From: Roseburia sp.
GTDB taxonomy: Bacteria > Bacillota > Clostridia > Lachnospirales > Lachnospiraceae
Direction of reading: 5' to 3'
Length of the DNA stretch: 23,635 nt
NCBI GenBank assembly: GCA_003483745.1
Contig: DMYD01000046.1
Coordinates: 1 to 23,635, forward strand
The number at the start of each line of letters is the position of its first letter. Positions within the stretch are counted from its first letter, which is position 1. The translations under genes were made by a program, and so were the position numbers. Positions 1 through 8,474 of this stretch are shown one piece after another. The notes below the pieces were generated by a model. The model had not been told where the DNA came from. It worked only from the letters and a program-made list of their open reading frames with translations, and made no database searches.

Positions 1-349
1 GATACGGATGATTACATACTTACTTTTATTCGGAAGAATCGTCTGATATTTTCGAATCCTCCCTGCTTTTATTTTTATTTAGTGGTGATTTAAAAGCATT
101 GAAAATTCTGATATCCGACGTTAATGGCTCGCGTGCTGATATGCAGCTCTTAACGTGGTTTTGACTTATTTTGAAAACGGCTTATGTTGTGGACTAAATC
201 CACAACAATATTGCCTTATAGATTTTGTTAGAATGTAATGCTTTGGTTGGATTGTAACACATTGCCATACATTCGTCAGTAGTATTGTGTGTTTTTTATT
301 ATTTTTGTAATATTTGCACAAAATATGTATTCTAATGTGAAATAACGCT
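1..349. other. Stretch without a convincing gene
   Basis: I see no gene with a start and ribosome binding site here. On the minus strand a frame is open for about 50 codons (181 down to a TAA at 26-28) and ends in a hydrophilic tail rich in Lys, Ser and Asp, but it has no ATG, GTG or TTG start with a Shine-Dalgarno sequence, so it may be the 3' remnant of a lost gene or chance. A short hairpin (TGTGAA at 336-341, TTCACA at 349-354) overlaps the stop codon of the next gene but has no T-run, so it is a poor terminator. Confidence 0.4.
186..206. repeat. Perfect 8-bp hairpin
   Basis: GTTGTGGA (186-193) and TCCACAAC (199-206) are perfect inverted repeats with a five-base loop. Neither strand has a run of T after the stem, so an intrinsic terminator is not supported. 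It could be a transcript-end structure for the minus-strand genes to its right or a protein-binding dyad. Confidence 0.4.
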
Positions 350-871
350 TCACAACATCTGATTTATTTCATTGTCAATTATCCGATTTACCTTTTCCAA
401 CCTGGGAGCAAACATCAATCTGGATATTTGTTCGATGGGGTTTTCATAAGATGAATAAACAGGTGGATATAATATAATTTCTTCCAATAATTCTCTCTTA
501 AAATCCTCATTCTTTATTGGTTCTTCCAAATACTGATATAATTTTTCTAAACGTTGCTGCGATGTTGAAAAAATTCTTCCACATTGCGAACACTCATAAC
601 TGCCATCCTCTAATTTTCTCAATAACGAGTTCACTTTAATTGCTCCAATTAGTTCTGGCTCTCCCTCCACACTCATTCCCAACATCTGTAAATTTATTGA
701 AGGAGCTACAGAAAACTTATAATTATAATGATGGCAGTTTTCAGAAAAAGGTTTCCCTGCTTTCTTCATGGCAATCTCTCGCCTGATCTGTTTTTCCTGT
801 GCCTTTTTCCTTTTGCTTTTTGATAATTTTTTCACTGAACCACTCCATATACAATCCACTTTATCAGTCAT
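350..871 (-). CDS. Small Cys-rich protein, possible zinc binding
   Basis: A 173-residue soluble protein that I do not recognise. The N-terminus is very basic (about residues 14-40, Lys/Arg-rich). A Cys-His-His cluster lies at residues 46-48 and a CSQC knuckle at 94-97, a spacing that could hold one zinc ion. The C-terminal half is predicted helical and charged. The start at 871 lies inside the end of the upstream GTPase-like gene (8-base overlap), so the two were probably translated together. Because the GTPase is broken, this protein may be an orphan of a former pair. A role in nucleic-acid binding is possible from the basic tail and the Cys pairs, but that is inference only. Confidence 0.6.
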   Translation of the reverse strand: MTDKVDCIWSGSVKKLSKSKRKKAQEKQIRREIAMKKAGKPFSENCHHYNYKFSVAPSINLQMLGMSVEGEPELIGAIKVNSLLRKLEDGSYECSQCGRIFSTSQQRLEKLYQYLEEPIKNEDFKRELLEEIILYPPVYSSYENPIEQISRLMFAPRLEKVNRIIDNEINQML

Positions 872-1908
872 TATTAAAAATAGCTGAAATTAAATTTGCT
901 GTTTTCTTTGAATCTGTCTGATTACCTACTTTGCTTATAATAGTCTTTACTTTGTCTATAAATTCGTTAGACAACTTAGACTGCAGCACTTTCGTTACCC
1001 AGTCAATATCTTCAAAGCTTCTTTTTCCCAAATAAATCTGTTTAAATATATAGGTTGTTCCCTCACCTATCGCAGCTATGATACTGCCGGCAATAATTGC
1101 ATTTAATATACTTGCACCGATATTAATTCCAGGAATGTTTTTCAAGGCAGCAATTGCTGTTTTCGCTGCAATACTTACTGTTCCCACTTCAATAATGGAA
1201 TTAAAAAATTTTTTCGTCTGCTGGTCATTTTTAATTCCATAGACTTTGGCAATCGCATTAATTTCTGTAATCTCAATAGGTTTCAATATTACAGCATCTG
1301 CAATTGAAATGGGCACTGCTCCCACTACAGTACCTGATGTAGTTGCAACACCTATAATTCCCTGACAAAGATATCTTTTTCTGTTTAATTTAAAATTAGC
1401 AATATCCTCTGTTCCAGCCTGTAAGCCTTCCGGCATAAGGTCATTCGTTGCATCGATCAACTCCATAATTCCTTCCGGTCCAGCAAAAGCGGTATCATTT
1501 AACTTAAATGTAGAAGCAACGACCGGTATAATCTTTTTTAAATTTTTTGCATATCTCTTTTGTGCAGCAAAAGCGGCTTGTACCATCTCAATATTTTCTT
1601 TACGTTCAGGAACTGAATATGATTTTGTGATCACAACAATCACAGGCACACTTTTCCAAATGGACGTGGCACACGAAAGGCTTTTTTACAGCATTAATTG
1701 CTTTTTGCTCCTTAAAGAAAGTTGGTTCAAATCCAATTGTGTCTATAACCCTGAATGGAACAGAATCACTTTCATATATTTCCAACTCATTCGTAGTTCC
1801 GCTAATTCCATAACCTGTTTTTGCTTTTTCAATTCCTAAAACAGCATTAATTAATGTAGATTTTCCAACACCTGAGTTGCCAATAACTAATACATTACCT
1901 GTTTGCAT
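864..1908 (-). pseudogene. Broken DUF697-like small GTPase
   Basis: The N-terminal piece (1908 to about 1681) has a textbook P-loop, GNSGVGKST at residues 10-18, a GTT switch and the G3 motif DTIGF at 56-60. After AVKK (residue 76) the frame continues into nonsense. The other frame picks up at about 1680 with ATSIWKSVPVIVVITKS, which carries the G4-like TKS, and then runs for some 250 residues through a Gly/Ala-rich hydrophobic region like the DUF697 part of YcjF-type GTPases. Compared with P-loop GTPases in general, the spacing from G3 to G4 is too short, by about 35 residues in my estimate, and the two pieces are in different frames. An internal deletion with frameshift is the simplest reading. 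The start at 1908 follows a stop codon directly and has GGAAGG upstream. Assembly error cannot be excluded. Confidence 0.75.
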
Positions 1909-2070
1909 TTATCTTCTGTCCTTCCTAGATTGTTAAACTGAAAACTTTTATTTTTTATTGCTTCCAGTGTTACCATGATCATGCCTCTCTTTGAGTGTAT
2001 TTAAACAATATAAATAGCATATAATATTATTCATAGACTTTATGATTTTTTCTATGTAACTAATTTTCTG

Positions 2071-2510
2071 TTAAATTCTTACAAATACAGTCATCGAATT
2101 AATAATCCATAATCCTGTCTTTGCTAATAAAATACAAATCAAAATAGATATTATACAGATAAAAATAGAATTGATTGTCATATCGGCTTTTGAAACCAGT
2201 AAACTCGTATCGCCTACACTTGTTAATAATGTACCATTTTCCCAATTATGATTATAGGACACAACACTTTGTTCAATAATCTGTTTTACTTGGTCTTCTG
2301 GCAATGTATTATCCTTTATTAACGTCAATATTGGATCTTTTGTTCGTACATTCTGATTAATTAACTGTTTTACAGATTCCTTCGAAACGGCATTATTTTT
2401 AATAAACTCTTCTACTTTTTCCTCCCCTAATAATCTTTGTTTAAGCCATATCTCTTATAAAGAGGAACTCTTACTATATCTCTTGTTTTATTTAAATTCT
2501 CTCCGAATAA
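2071..2510 (-). pseudogene. Remnant of a tail-anchored membrane protein gene
   Basis: The minus strand is open from about 2455 to a stop at 2071. It encodes a helical, charged segment with a LGEEKVEEF stretch, a middle part, and a final hydrophobic helix (INSIFICIISILICILLAK) just before the C-terminus. There is no good ATG; the first plausible start is a TTG at 2328 deep inside. Upstream, a different frame (2510-2433) reads NLNKTRDIVRVPLYKRYGL and then meets TAG, just where the first frame takes over, so one base appears lost or gained near 2435-2455. I read this as a gene broken by a frameshift and truncated at its 5' end, lying just after the four-gene operon. The family is not recognised. 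Confidence 0.5.
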
Positions 2511-2542
2511 TCAACTTATTCCCAAAGTTTATTTTTCTACTC

Positions 2543-3691
2543 TTAAGATAACACCTCATTAAGATAATCAGTTATAACATCCAACGCATTATTAAACATT
2601 TTCACCACTTCAATATTAGAACCTACTATTTCATTATACTTTTCAACAACTTCTTCCATTTCATCATCATCGTCTCCATCCCACTCTATGTTTTCTGTTA
2701 TTTCAATAATTTTATTAAAATTTTCTATTATTTTACTCGAAAATATACTTACTATCTCTGAAAATATAGCTTCCTGCCCTTCATTTTCTAATGTAGCATC
2801 CGTCATATCAATAATAATTTTCCAGTATTCAGGTGCAGATTCAAAAATTTTTTGATTATATTTCTGTTTAAATTGTTTCTCATTACCAAATAATAAAGCC
2901 CAAAATTTAACCAGTTCATCGTAATTTGCATATTCTTCCATATCATATTCAGTTGCATCTATGATCTCCTGCGTCTGATAATATAACTCTAGCAGTAACT
3001 CATTCAATGAATTAATACAATTTTGAGCCATATCCACATCTGACGCATTGCTATTATTATATCCTTGAACTATCTGTATAAATTCCTGCTGATGTGGAAG
3101 AATTTCCTTAAATTTTTGAACTATCATAGCCATTTCTTCATCAGTATTTTCCTCTAGACTTTCTAACTGACTATATATTTCTGTATTTTTTTGCTCTACC
3201 ATGTAATCTTGTAAACTAGAAATAACGTCTACAACCCCCATCCCAAGTAATATCGTTTTCCCAATCTTTGTACCAACATCTTTTAATGTCTCGTTAAATT
3301 GTTCTTTTTCATCTTCTAGCGTTATTTCTGTCAAATCAGACATAAGTTCTCTCATGCGTTCGATATCAAATTCATTTATAATGTCAAATTCTGCCGTATT
3401 AAATGACCTAATTGGATTTTTATAGCATCCTGTAAATATTCCTCCCCATGCTTTGCTGTATACACAATCCACAGTGAATAAGATTCCACTTTTCCCCGTA
3501 TTCATTACGCTTGTAGATATTAAACAAACAACATCTTCATATTGAGCATCATTCGCAAAATACTGCTTTGCACGATTAAAATCTTCATTTGATAATTCAT
3601 AATATGGTATAACTTGTACTGAAGTGGAAGTAGTCATAAACCAATTTACATTACTAGTGATATATTGTAGCATACGATCTTTCTTATTCAT
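2543..3691 (-). CDS. Operon gene 4: acidic protein with small N-terminal beta domain
   Basis: A 382-residue soluble protein of unknown family. The ATG at 3691 is preferred because AAGGGG lies nine bases upstream; a TTG three codons earlier is the alternative. Residues about 50-100 contain a Val/Ile-rich, Gly-punctuated stretch with GKSGILFT and KAWGGIF, resembling the small beta domains (bacterial PH-like) seen in other Firmicutes proteins; this similarity is my impression only. The rest is strongly helical and acidic, with a run of Asp and Glu at about 338-347. There is no signal peptide, and only one weakly hydrophobic stretch, near residue 150. It starts five bases after the preceding gene and is the last intact gene of the operon. 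Confidence 0.7.
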   Translation of the reverse strand: MNKKDRMLQYITSNVNWFMTTSTSVQVIPYYELSNEDFNRAKQYFANDAQYEDVVCLISTSVMNTGKSGILFTVDCVYSKAWGGIFTGCYKNPIRSFNTAEFDIINEFDIERMRELMSDLTEITLEDEKEQFNETLKDVGTKIGKTILLGMGVVDVISSLQDYMVEQKNTEIYSQLESLEENTDEEMAMIVQKFKEILPHQQEFIQIVQGYNNSNASDVDMAQNCINSLNELLLELYYQTQEIIDATEYDMEEYANYDELVKFWALLFGNEKQFKQKYNQKIFESAPEYWKIIIDMTDATLENEGQEAIFSEIVSIFSSKIIENFNKIIEITENIEWDGDDDDEMEEVVEKYNEIVGSNIEVVKMFNNALDVITDYLNEVLS

Positions 3692-3696
3692 ATGTA

Positions 3697-4221
3697 TCAA
3701 CCCCTTTTTTTTAACATTCTCTGTAATTTCTGTAAATCTTCTCCTAAGTCTTGTTGCATTCTCATTTCAAAATCACATAAAAAATTGTCAACCAAATCTA
3801 ATTTTCCATAATCTGTTGCTTCATCAATTATTTGCTTTAAATCTAATATTTTATTTTTTAGATTATATTCACCCCCATCATAAAAATATTTCTCCAATAT
3901 CTTATTTTGAAATTCTAATATTTCACGGTTATCTTCAATACGTTTTATATTTCTTATTGTTCTTGGTATGTTTTTTATTACTTTAGTTAAAATATTTTCA
4001 TTTTCACTTGGTATATATGCCTGAACACAATTATATACTATCTTATAAAAACTATCATAATTTATAATCTGTCCATTTTGAGTTGTAGATAAATAACTAT
4101 CACTATTTATAACCATTAAAGTATTTTCTGGTTTAGGCAACTCATCAAGAATCTTACCAAATACCCTATTCACTCTTACAGCTGCTTTCATTTTCCAAAT
4201 AATTTTTACATTATATTCCAT
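3697..4221 (-). CDS. Operon gene 3: small helical protein
   Basis: A 174-residue basic, mainly helical protein of unknown family, without signal peptide, membrane segment or recognised catalytic motif. The N-terminal 60 residues look alpha/beta (KIIWKMKAAVRVNRVF, then TLMVINSDSYL), the remainder is helix or coiled coil ending in a basic KLQRMLKKRG tail. The listed start overlaps the upstream gene by 11 bases and has only AAGG three bases upstream; an internal ATG at 4191 with GGA close by is possible. Tight packing with its neighbours suggests its product works with theirs, perhaps as an adaptor subunit, but that is inference. Confidence 0.65.
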   Translation of the reverse strand: MEYNVKIIWKMKAAVRVNRVFGKILDELPKPENTLMVINSDSYLSTTQNGQIINYDSFYKIVYNCVQAYIPSENENILTKVIKNIPRTIRNIKRIEDNREILEFQNKILEKYFYDGGEYNLKNKILDLKQIIDEATDYGKLDLVDNFLCDFEMRMQQDLGEDLQKLQRMLKKRG

Positions 4222-5491
4222 ATGCCTTAAGTATTTCTTTCTCTCTTTTTATCATATTCCAATCCATTTGAACATTATAATTAGGGTTTAACGAATACTG
4301 TAACATTTTTCCACTTGCCTCAATCATATCCTTTCTTTTTTTGTTTGTAATGAACAGACTTTTTTTACTTGTTATTTCATTTATAATATTTTCCATTTGT
4401 TGGCTTCTCTCTTCTCTTATACATCTATACGGGTCATTATTAATATCGTAATATGCAAATTTCTGTGCATTCGCTACATCTTTTATAAAATCTAAGAAAA
4501 AGTATCTATAACTTATGGCTGAAAAACCAATTATATCCGATACAGCATTTAGGGAATCCTTTGCTTCTGAAACAATCTTTTCTGCCGATAAATTATCTAT
4601 CATCAAAAAATCTTCTGTAAATTCCATTGCTCTGTTTCTAATCTCTATCTCATTTAAATCGCATCTTGAAATAATTTCCTTGGCTAATACATCCATACCA
4701 TTACTTTTAAACAATGTTCTATTTCTTGTAGAAAAATTAGGTAAAATTGCTAATCCTGTATTATTGCAATATTTATCAAAAACACTTTCTATTTTTTTCT
4801 CATCAACTTTTATTTCCATTTCTGACAATAACTGTATTATATTATATTTTACCATTGGTGACATATCTCTATTGATATATGCATAAATTCCAACAATAAA
4901 TTCTATCATATCCTTTTTTTGTAAATAATTACTCATCTCAGCACAAACAAGCGGTGCTAATGAAAATGCCGCATATACACCTAATCCGGTAATCTGTTTT
5001 GCGCGTACCACACTTTCCTTGTGCATTTCAAACTTTTCAGGAGATATGAGACCATTTTGCTCCAATATGTTAAGTTTTTTGTGAAAACTTTTATTCATTT
5101 CTCTTTCAACTGCAACCGTTAAAAAACTAGCAATTGCATCTATAACCTCACTACTTAACTCAACTTCTCCCATATTAGACAATGCATTATATTTATTTAG
5201 TACACCATTTGTATATCCTGTCATCATCTGCGCTGTATTTGGCATAACCACTGCGCTTCCTAATGTTCCTGGCATTCTTTCTTCTCCTAATATTTCATAT
5301 ATATTATCCAACTCTCTATCAATCCTTTCCTCATTATCAAGTATTTGTTTTTGCAATCTGTGATTTTGCTCATTAATCTTATCTTGTTTTTGAACTGAAT
5401 CTCTCATATTTTCAGAAAGAGTCTCAAATTTTCTATGATAGGTATTAGACGCATTTTCTATTCCTTTTTTATAAGCTTCTCTCGTATTCAT
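4211..5491 (-). CDS. Operon gene 2: coiled-coil helical protein
   Basis: A 426-residue protein of unknown family. Residues about 22-70 form a likely coiled coil (KQDKINEQNHRLQKQILDNE), followed by a Gly/Pro-rich linker (72-95) and a long helical domain. A hydrophobic helix at about 168-185 (GLGVYAAFSLAPLVCAEM) could touch or cross a membrane, but it is isolated and might be a buried core helix. The start is secure: ATG at 5491 with GGAGG five bases upstream, and it overlaps the stop of the previous gene as ATGA, a layout typical of coupled translation. No nucleotide-binding or nuclease motif is visible. Confidence 0.7.
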   Translation of the reverse strand: MNTREAYKKGIENASNTYHRKFETLSENMRDSVQKQDKINEQNHRLQKQILDNEERIDRELDNIYEILGEERMPGTLGSAVVMPNTAQMMTGYTNGVLNKYNALSNMGEVELSSEVIDAIASFLTVAVEREMNKSFHKKLNILEQNGLISPEKFEMHKESVVRAKQITGLGVYAAFSLAPLVCAEMSNYLQKKDMIEFIVGIYAYINRDMSPMVKYNIIQLLSEMEIKVDEKKIESVFDKYCNNTGLAILPNFSTRNRTLFKSNGMDVLAKEIISRCDLNEIEIRNRAMEFTEDFLMIDNLSAEKIVSEAKDSLNAVSDIIGFSAISYRYFFLDFIKDVANAQKFAYYDINNDPYRCIREERSQQMENIINEITSKKSLFITNKKRKDMIEASGKMLQYSLNPNYNVQMDWNMIKREKEILKAYGI

Positions 5492-6786
5492 ATATCCTCC
5501 ATTAATATATTTCCAAACTCGTTATTAATAAATTCCATTTCAATTTCTGCCTTAATTCTAGCATCAAGAGCAATTTGATGAACCATACTTATTAATCCAC
5601 CAATATCCAAACGTGATATATTTCGTGTTGCAACTACCACACCCACATTACTACTTTCAGCAATTATAGATGAAACTTTTAATATCTTTTCGATCTTTAC
5701 TTTAGAAAAAGATATTTTCTCTGAATAATTCAACATTAGATAAAGACTCCGAATAATCATATTTATCAATTCTGCAATAATAATTTGACTAGAAATAATT
5801 CCAATATTTTTAGCACCTTTTTTCAACAATCTTTCTGCCTCATTACTGTTCCATCCTTTATCGATTAATTTCTGCGCTAAATCTGGTGATAACAACGGTA
5901 TTGGCAACCCATCTTTTGTATATTTATCTGATTTCAGATGCATAGCCTGCCTCGCAACTGCTGCAGGCAAACGTTTTGAATCTTCTTGAAAACTTTTGAT
6001 ACAATACTCTAACATCTCTGTCACGCTTGACGGATTCATATAATCAATCGATTGATTCCATTTATCAAGCTGAATACTCTGCTTTACAGGATATGTTTGT
6101 AAATCACAAAATGTAACCCTTGCAGACGCAATGTTCATAGTTCCAAAAATCCATCCTAAAATTGGATCATGTCCCAATGTTGCAACATGATGATTTTTTC
6201 CATATAACCTTTTTCCTATTGGACTAATAAATGTAGTTTTTCCTACAACATTTTTTCTTTTAATTAATATATTTTCACTTCCTTCCATCACATCATATGG
6301 AACAGCATGAAAAAGTATCTCTATCCATGAAAGATATTCATATTTACTTTGTTTTTTTAACTTTTTTCTATATTCATCTGCTTCTAACTCATATTTTTCA
6401 ATATTTTCTTGTTTATATTTATTTATTTTCGGTTTTTCATAACACTGACCAGAACTTTTTCCCTTTAATTCTCCAGTTTTCTTTACTTCGCAGGCCTCAA
6501 GCCGATCTGCTTTACTGATTTGAGAAAAATCTAAATCCAACGATGGCATTAAAAACCAACGTACCGTTTGTAATGCTGTTGCCATTAACAAAAACGGAAT
6601 ATCTTTTTTTTCCAATTTGGTTTTTTCCAAAAAACTTCTCTCTATATTTTCTACAATATCTTTATTTTGTTCACAAATTCCCACCGATCGATCAATTGAA
6701 TCTACTATCTGCATTTGTTTTCTTGTTAGTTGCACACTGTTTTCAAATATATCATCATTTAATTTTCTCAATTTATCATAATCCAA
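5488..6786 (-). CDS. Operon gene 1: unknown protein with NHH...LGHDP motif
   Basis: A 432-residue protein and first gene of the operon. It appears to start at TTG (6786), with AAGGTGGTG upstream at good distance; the next in-frame Met is at residue 25. Residues 1-60 are helical, 63-80 form a hydrophobic helix, and about 120-147 is a very basic coiled coil. The centre holds the most distinctive part: KNHHVATLGHDPILGWIFGT (residues 197-216), with His199, His200, His206, Asp207 and Pro208, framed by Gly-rich turns. Such a cluster looks like a functional site, possibly metal binding or catalytic. The C-terminal third has two hydrophobic stretches (about 328-352 and 381-389). I do not recognise a named family, and the function is unknown. 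Confidence 0.72.
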   Translation of the reverse strand: MDYDKLRKLNDDIFENSVQLTRKQMQIVDSIDRSVGICEQNKDIVENIERSFLEKTKLEKKDIPFLLMATALQTVRWFLMPSLDLDFSQISKADRLEACEVKKTGELKGKSSGQCYEKPKINKYKQENIEKYELEADEYRKKLKKQSKYEYLSWIEILFHAVPYDVMEGSENILIKRKNVVGKTTFISPIGKRLYGKNHHVATLGHDPILGWIFGTMNIASARVTFCDLQTYPVKQSIQLDKWNQSIDYMNPSSVTEMLEYCIKSFQEDSKRLPAAVARQAMHLKSDKYTKDGLPIPLLSPDLAQKLIDKGWNSNEAERLLKKGAKNIGIISSQIIIAELINMIIRSLYLMLNYSEKISFSKVKIEKILKVSSIIAESSNVGVVVATRNISRLDIGGLISMVHQIALDARIKAEIEMEFINNEFGNILMEDI

Positions 6787-6915
6787 TTAATAACACCACC
6801 TTGTTTTCTTTTACTAACGCCCTAACTTCCTCTCATTTCTATTTCCACTTACATCTTAATACTATGATTTTCTATTTTACCCCACCAAAGTGTTCTTTTC
6901 AACCCTTTTCCCGCG

Positions 6916-6945
6916 TTGTATATATTTCCACACAACTGATAAAAT
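6916..6945 (+). promoter_or_regulatory. Probable promoter of the XRE gene
   Basis: TTGTAT (6916-6921) and TAAAAT (6940-6945) are 18 bases apart and precede the XRE start by about 28 bases, with GGAG just before the ATG. The stretch 6787-6973 must also hold the promoter of the minus-strand four-gene operon, so a repressor made from the XRE gene could control both sides. No clear operator dyad was found by eye. Confidence 0.45.
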
Positions 6946-6973
6946 AAAAGTATTATTTAGGAGATTTTAAATC

Positions 6974-7309
6974 ATGAATCGATTAAAAGATTTAAGACGT
7001 GAGATGGGGTTAAGCCAGCAGGCTCTTGCTGATAAATTGAACGTCAGCCAGCAGACCATCTGTAAGTACGAAAATAATACCAATGAACCAAATATCGACA
7101 TGTTAGAAGCCATGGCAGATATTTTTGACGTATCTGTTGATTATCTGATTGGCTATTCTTCGTATGCCCATAAAGTAGAGGAAGTGTCCGAAACAGCCCT
7201 CAATGAAGATGAGCTTTCCTTTTTAAAAAAATATCGTTCGATCAATCCTTCCTCTCGTGCTTTAGTACAACAGTTTATGGACGAATTTCTGCGTTTATCC
7301 GGTGAATGA
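6974..7309 (+). CDS. XRE-family transcriptional regulator
   Basis: A 111-residue DNA-binding protein. Residues about 1-60 form a classical HTH_3/Cro-C1 domain: RLKDLRREMGLSQQALADKL, then NVSQQTICKYENNTNEPNID with the recognition helix, and FDVSVDYLIGY closing the fold. The C-terminal 45 residues are helical and probably mediate dimerisation. The start is fixed by GGAG ten bases upstream. It is transcribed away from the four-gene AT-rich operon and shares its 187-base control region, the usual layout of a repressor that controls a neighbouring accessory locus; this control is inferred. The gene is less AT-rich than the operon. Confidence 0.9.
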   Translation: MNRLKDLRREMGLSQQALADKLNVSQQTICKYENNTNEPNIDMLEAMADIFDVSVDYLIGYSSYAHKVEEVSETALNEDELSFLKKYRSINPSSRALVQQFMDEFLRLSGE

Positions 7310-7366
7310 TTTTTCTTTTATTATAACGCACACCCTAGACACCATCTGTCCATCTCAAAAACTTTT

Positions 7367-8335
7367 TTAATTTTTTACAACTTCAACATAATCTCCCTGA
7401 CTTCGCAGCCACATATCAATTCCCTTGCCAAATGTTTCAGCCGAAATTAAAAACTTTCCGTCTTCCTCTTTCAGAATCTTTGCCGTCGGCAGACGATCTA
7501 ATATTGCTTCCACACTGGTTCCTTTATACCAGAACTTCGTACGCTGTAATTTTCCGCCATACATGAACTGTATTCGTTTGCGATACTCCCCTTCCTCGAA
7601 CCGGTCTTTATACAGAATATTAAAGTGTTCATCAAGCACCTGAAGTTCTAGGATCCGGTCGATCCGGTAAATGGTTGGAAACGCATCATTTGCCACATCA
7701 AATGCCTTTTCTTTATCGATTCCTTCAATATTTGCAACCAGATAAAAATAAAATTCAGAAAAAAGAATTGCCTGTGGTTCTACTTTCCGCTTCACAACTT
7801 TTTTATCTTTTGTACGCTCATAGCCGATCTCAATACATTTTTTCTCGTGAATTGCCTGTCCGATCTGCCACATCTTATCAATAAATACTCTGTGATGCTG
7901 CGGTTCAATGTAATGGTAACGCTCATTGGCAATCAGTTCACTGACCAGGCTCTGGTTCTGCGGCGGCACACAGCACTCGATCAGCTTATCTAACATCTGC
8001 ATCATTTCGTCTTTGGTAAATGCACGACTGTCTAACAATATTTTGGTAATAGCAAGCACTTCCTCGTTGGAAAAACGCATTCCTTCTTCCTGCTCAAGCC
8101 TGTAGCCATTCTTCCTTCTGTCATAGATCAGCTCATTCTGGATACCAAAATCATTGACACGTTCGTTCAGATAACAGCGGATGTCATCTAAATCTCTTTG
8201 AATCGTTTTTTCATCCACACCGAACTTTTGTCCCGCAGCGGCTTTGTTGATCACTTTACCACGCATCAAAAGGTCGTACATCCGCAGAACACGATCTGCT
8301 TTTGATCTTTTATCTACCGGCTCCTTTTTTTCCAT
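7367..8335 (-). CDS. WYL-domain transcriptional regulator
   Basis: A 322-residue regulator with an N-terminal winged helix-turn-helix of DeoR/HTH_11 type (about residues 10-60; KAAAGQKFGVDEKTIQRDLD) and a C-terminal WYL domain (about 140-215) containing IEIGYERTKDKKVVKRKVEP and the WYL-like core FYFYLVA, followed by a WCX-like tail. WYL regulators bind ligands such as nucleotides or nucleic acid and often sit beside defence or DNA-repair genes. The ATG at 8335 is chosen because GGAG lies about nine bases upstream; a GTG start ten codons earlier has no such site. It converges with the XRE gene, 57 bases apart. No clear terminator is visible between them. Confidence 0.9.
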   Translation of the reverse strand: MEKKEPVDKRSKADRVLRMYDLLMRGKVINKAAAGQKFGVDEKTIQRDLDDIRCYLNERVNDFGIQNELIYDRRKNGYRLEQEEGMRFSNEEVLAITKILLDSRAFTKDEMMQMLDKLIECCVPPQNQSLVSELIANERYHYIEPQHHRVFIDKMWQIGQAIHEKKCIEIGYERTKDKKVVKRKVEPQAILFSEFYFYLVANIEGIDKEKAFDVANDAFPTIYRIDRILELQVLDEHFNILYKDRFEEGEYRKRIQFMYGGKLQRTKFWYKGTSVEAILDRLPTAKILKEEDGKFLISAETFGKGIDMWLRSQGDYVEVVKN

Positions 8336-8474
8336 AATCTCATCTCCATTTACTACACATTGCACATACTTTTAATATTTTTTTCATGTTTTTTATACAT
8401 TTTTCATATATTGTTATTGTAACACATCTGTATTTTATTTTCCACAAATTCAGTTGTTTTCTTAAGAAGGAATT

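Noticed and set aside
186..206. Hairpin as intrinsic terminator
   Set aside because: There is no T-run after the stem on either strand.
1627..1839. Plus-strand 70-codon frame
   Set aside because: It is antisense to the P-loop and G3 region of the GTPase.
3624..6947. Plus-strand frames opposite the four-gene operon
   Set aside because: Their products are Phe/Leu/Ile-rich, as expected from the complement of AT-rich coding DNA, and lack ribosome binding sites.
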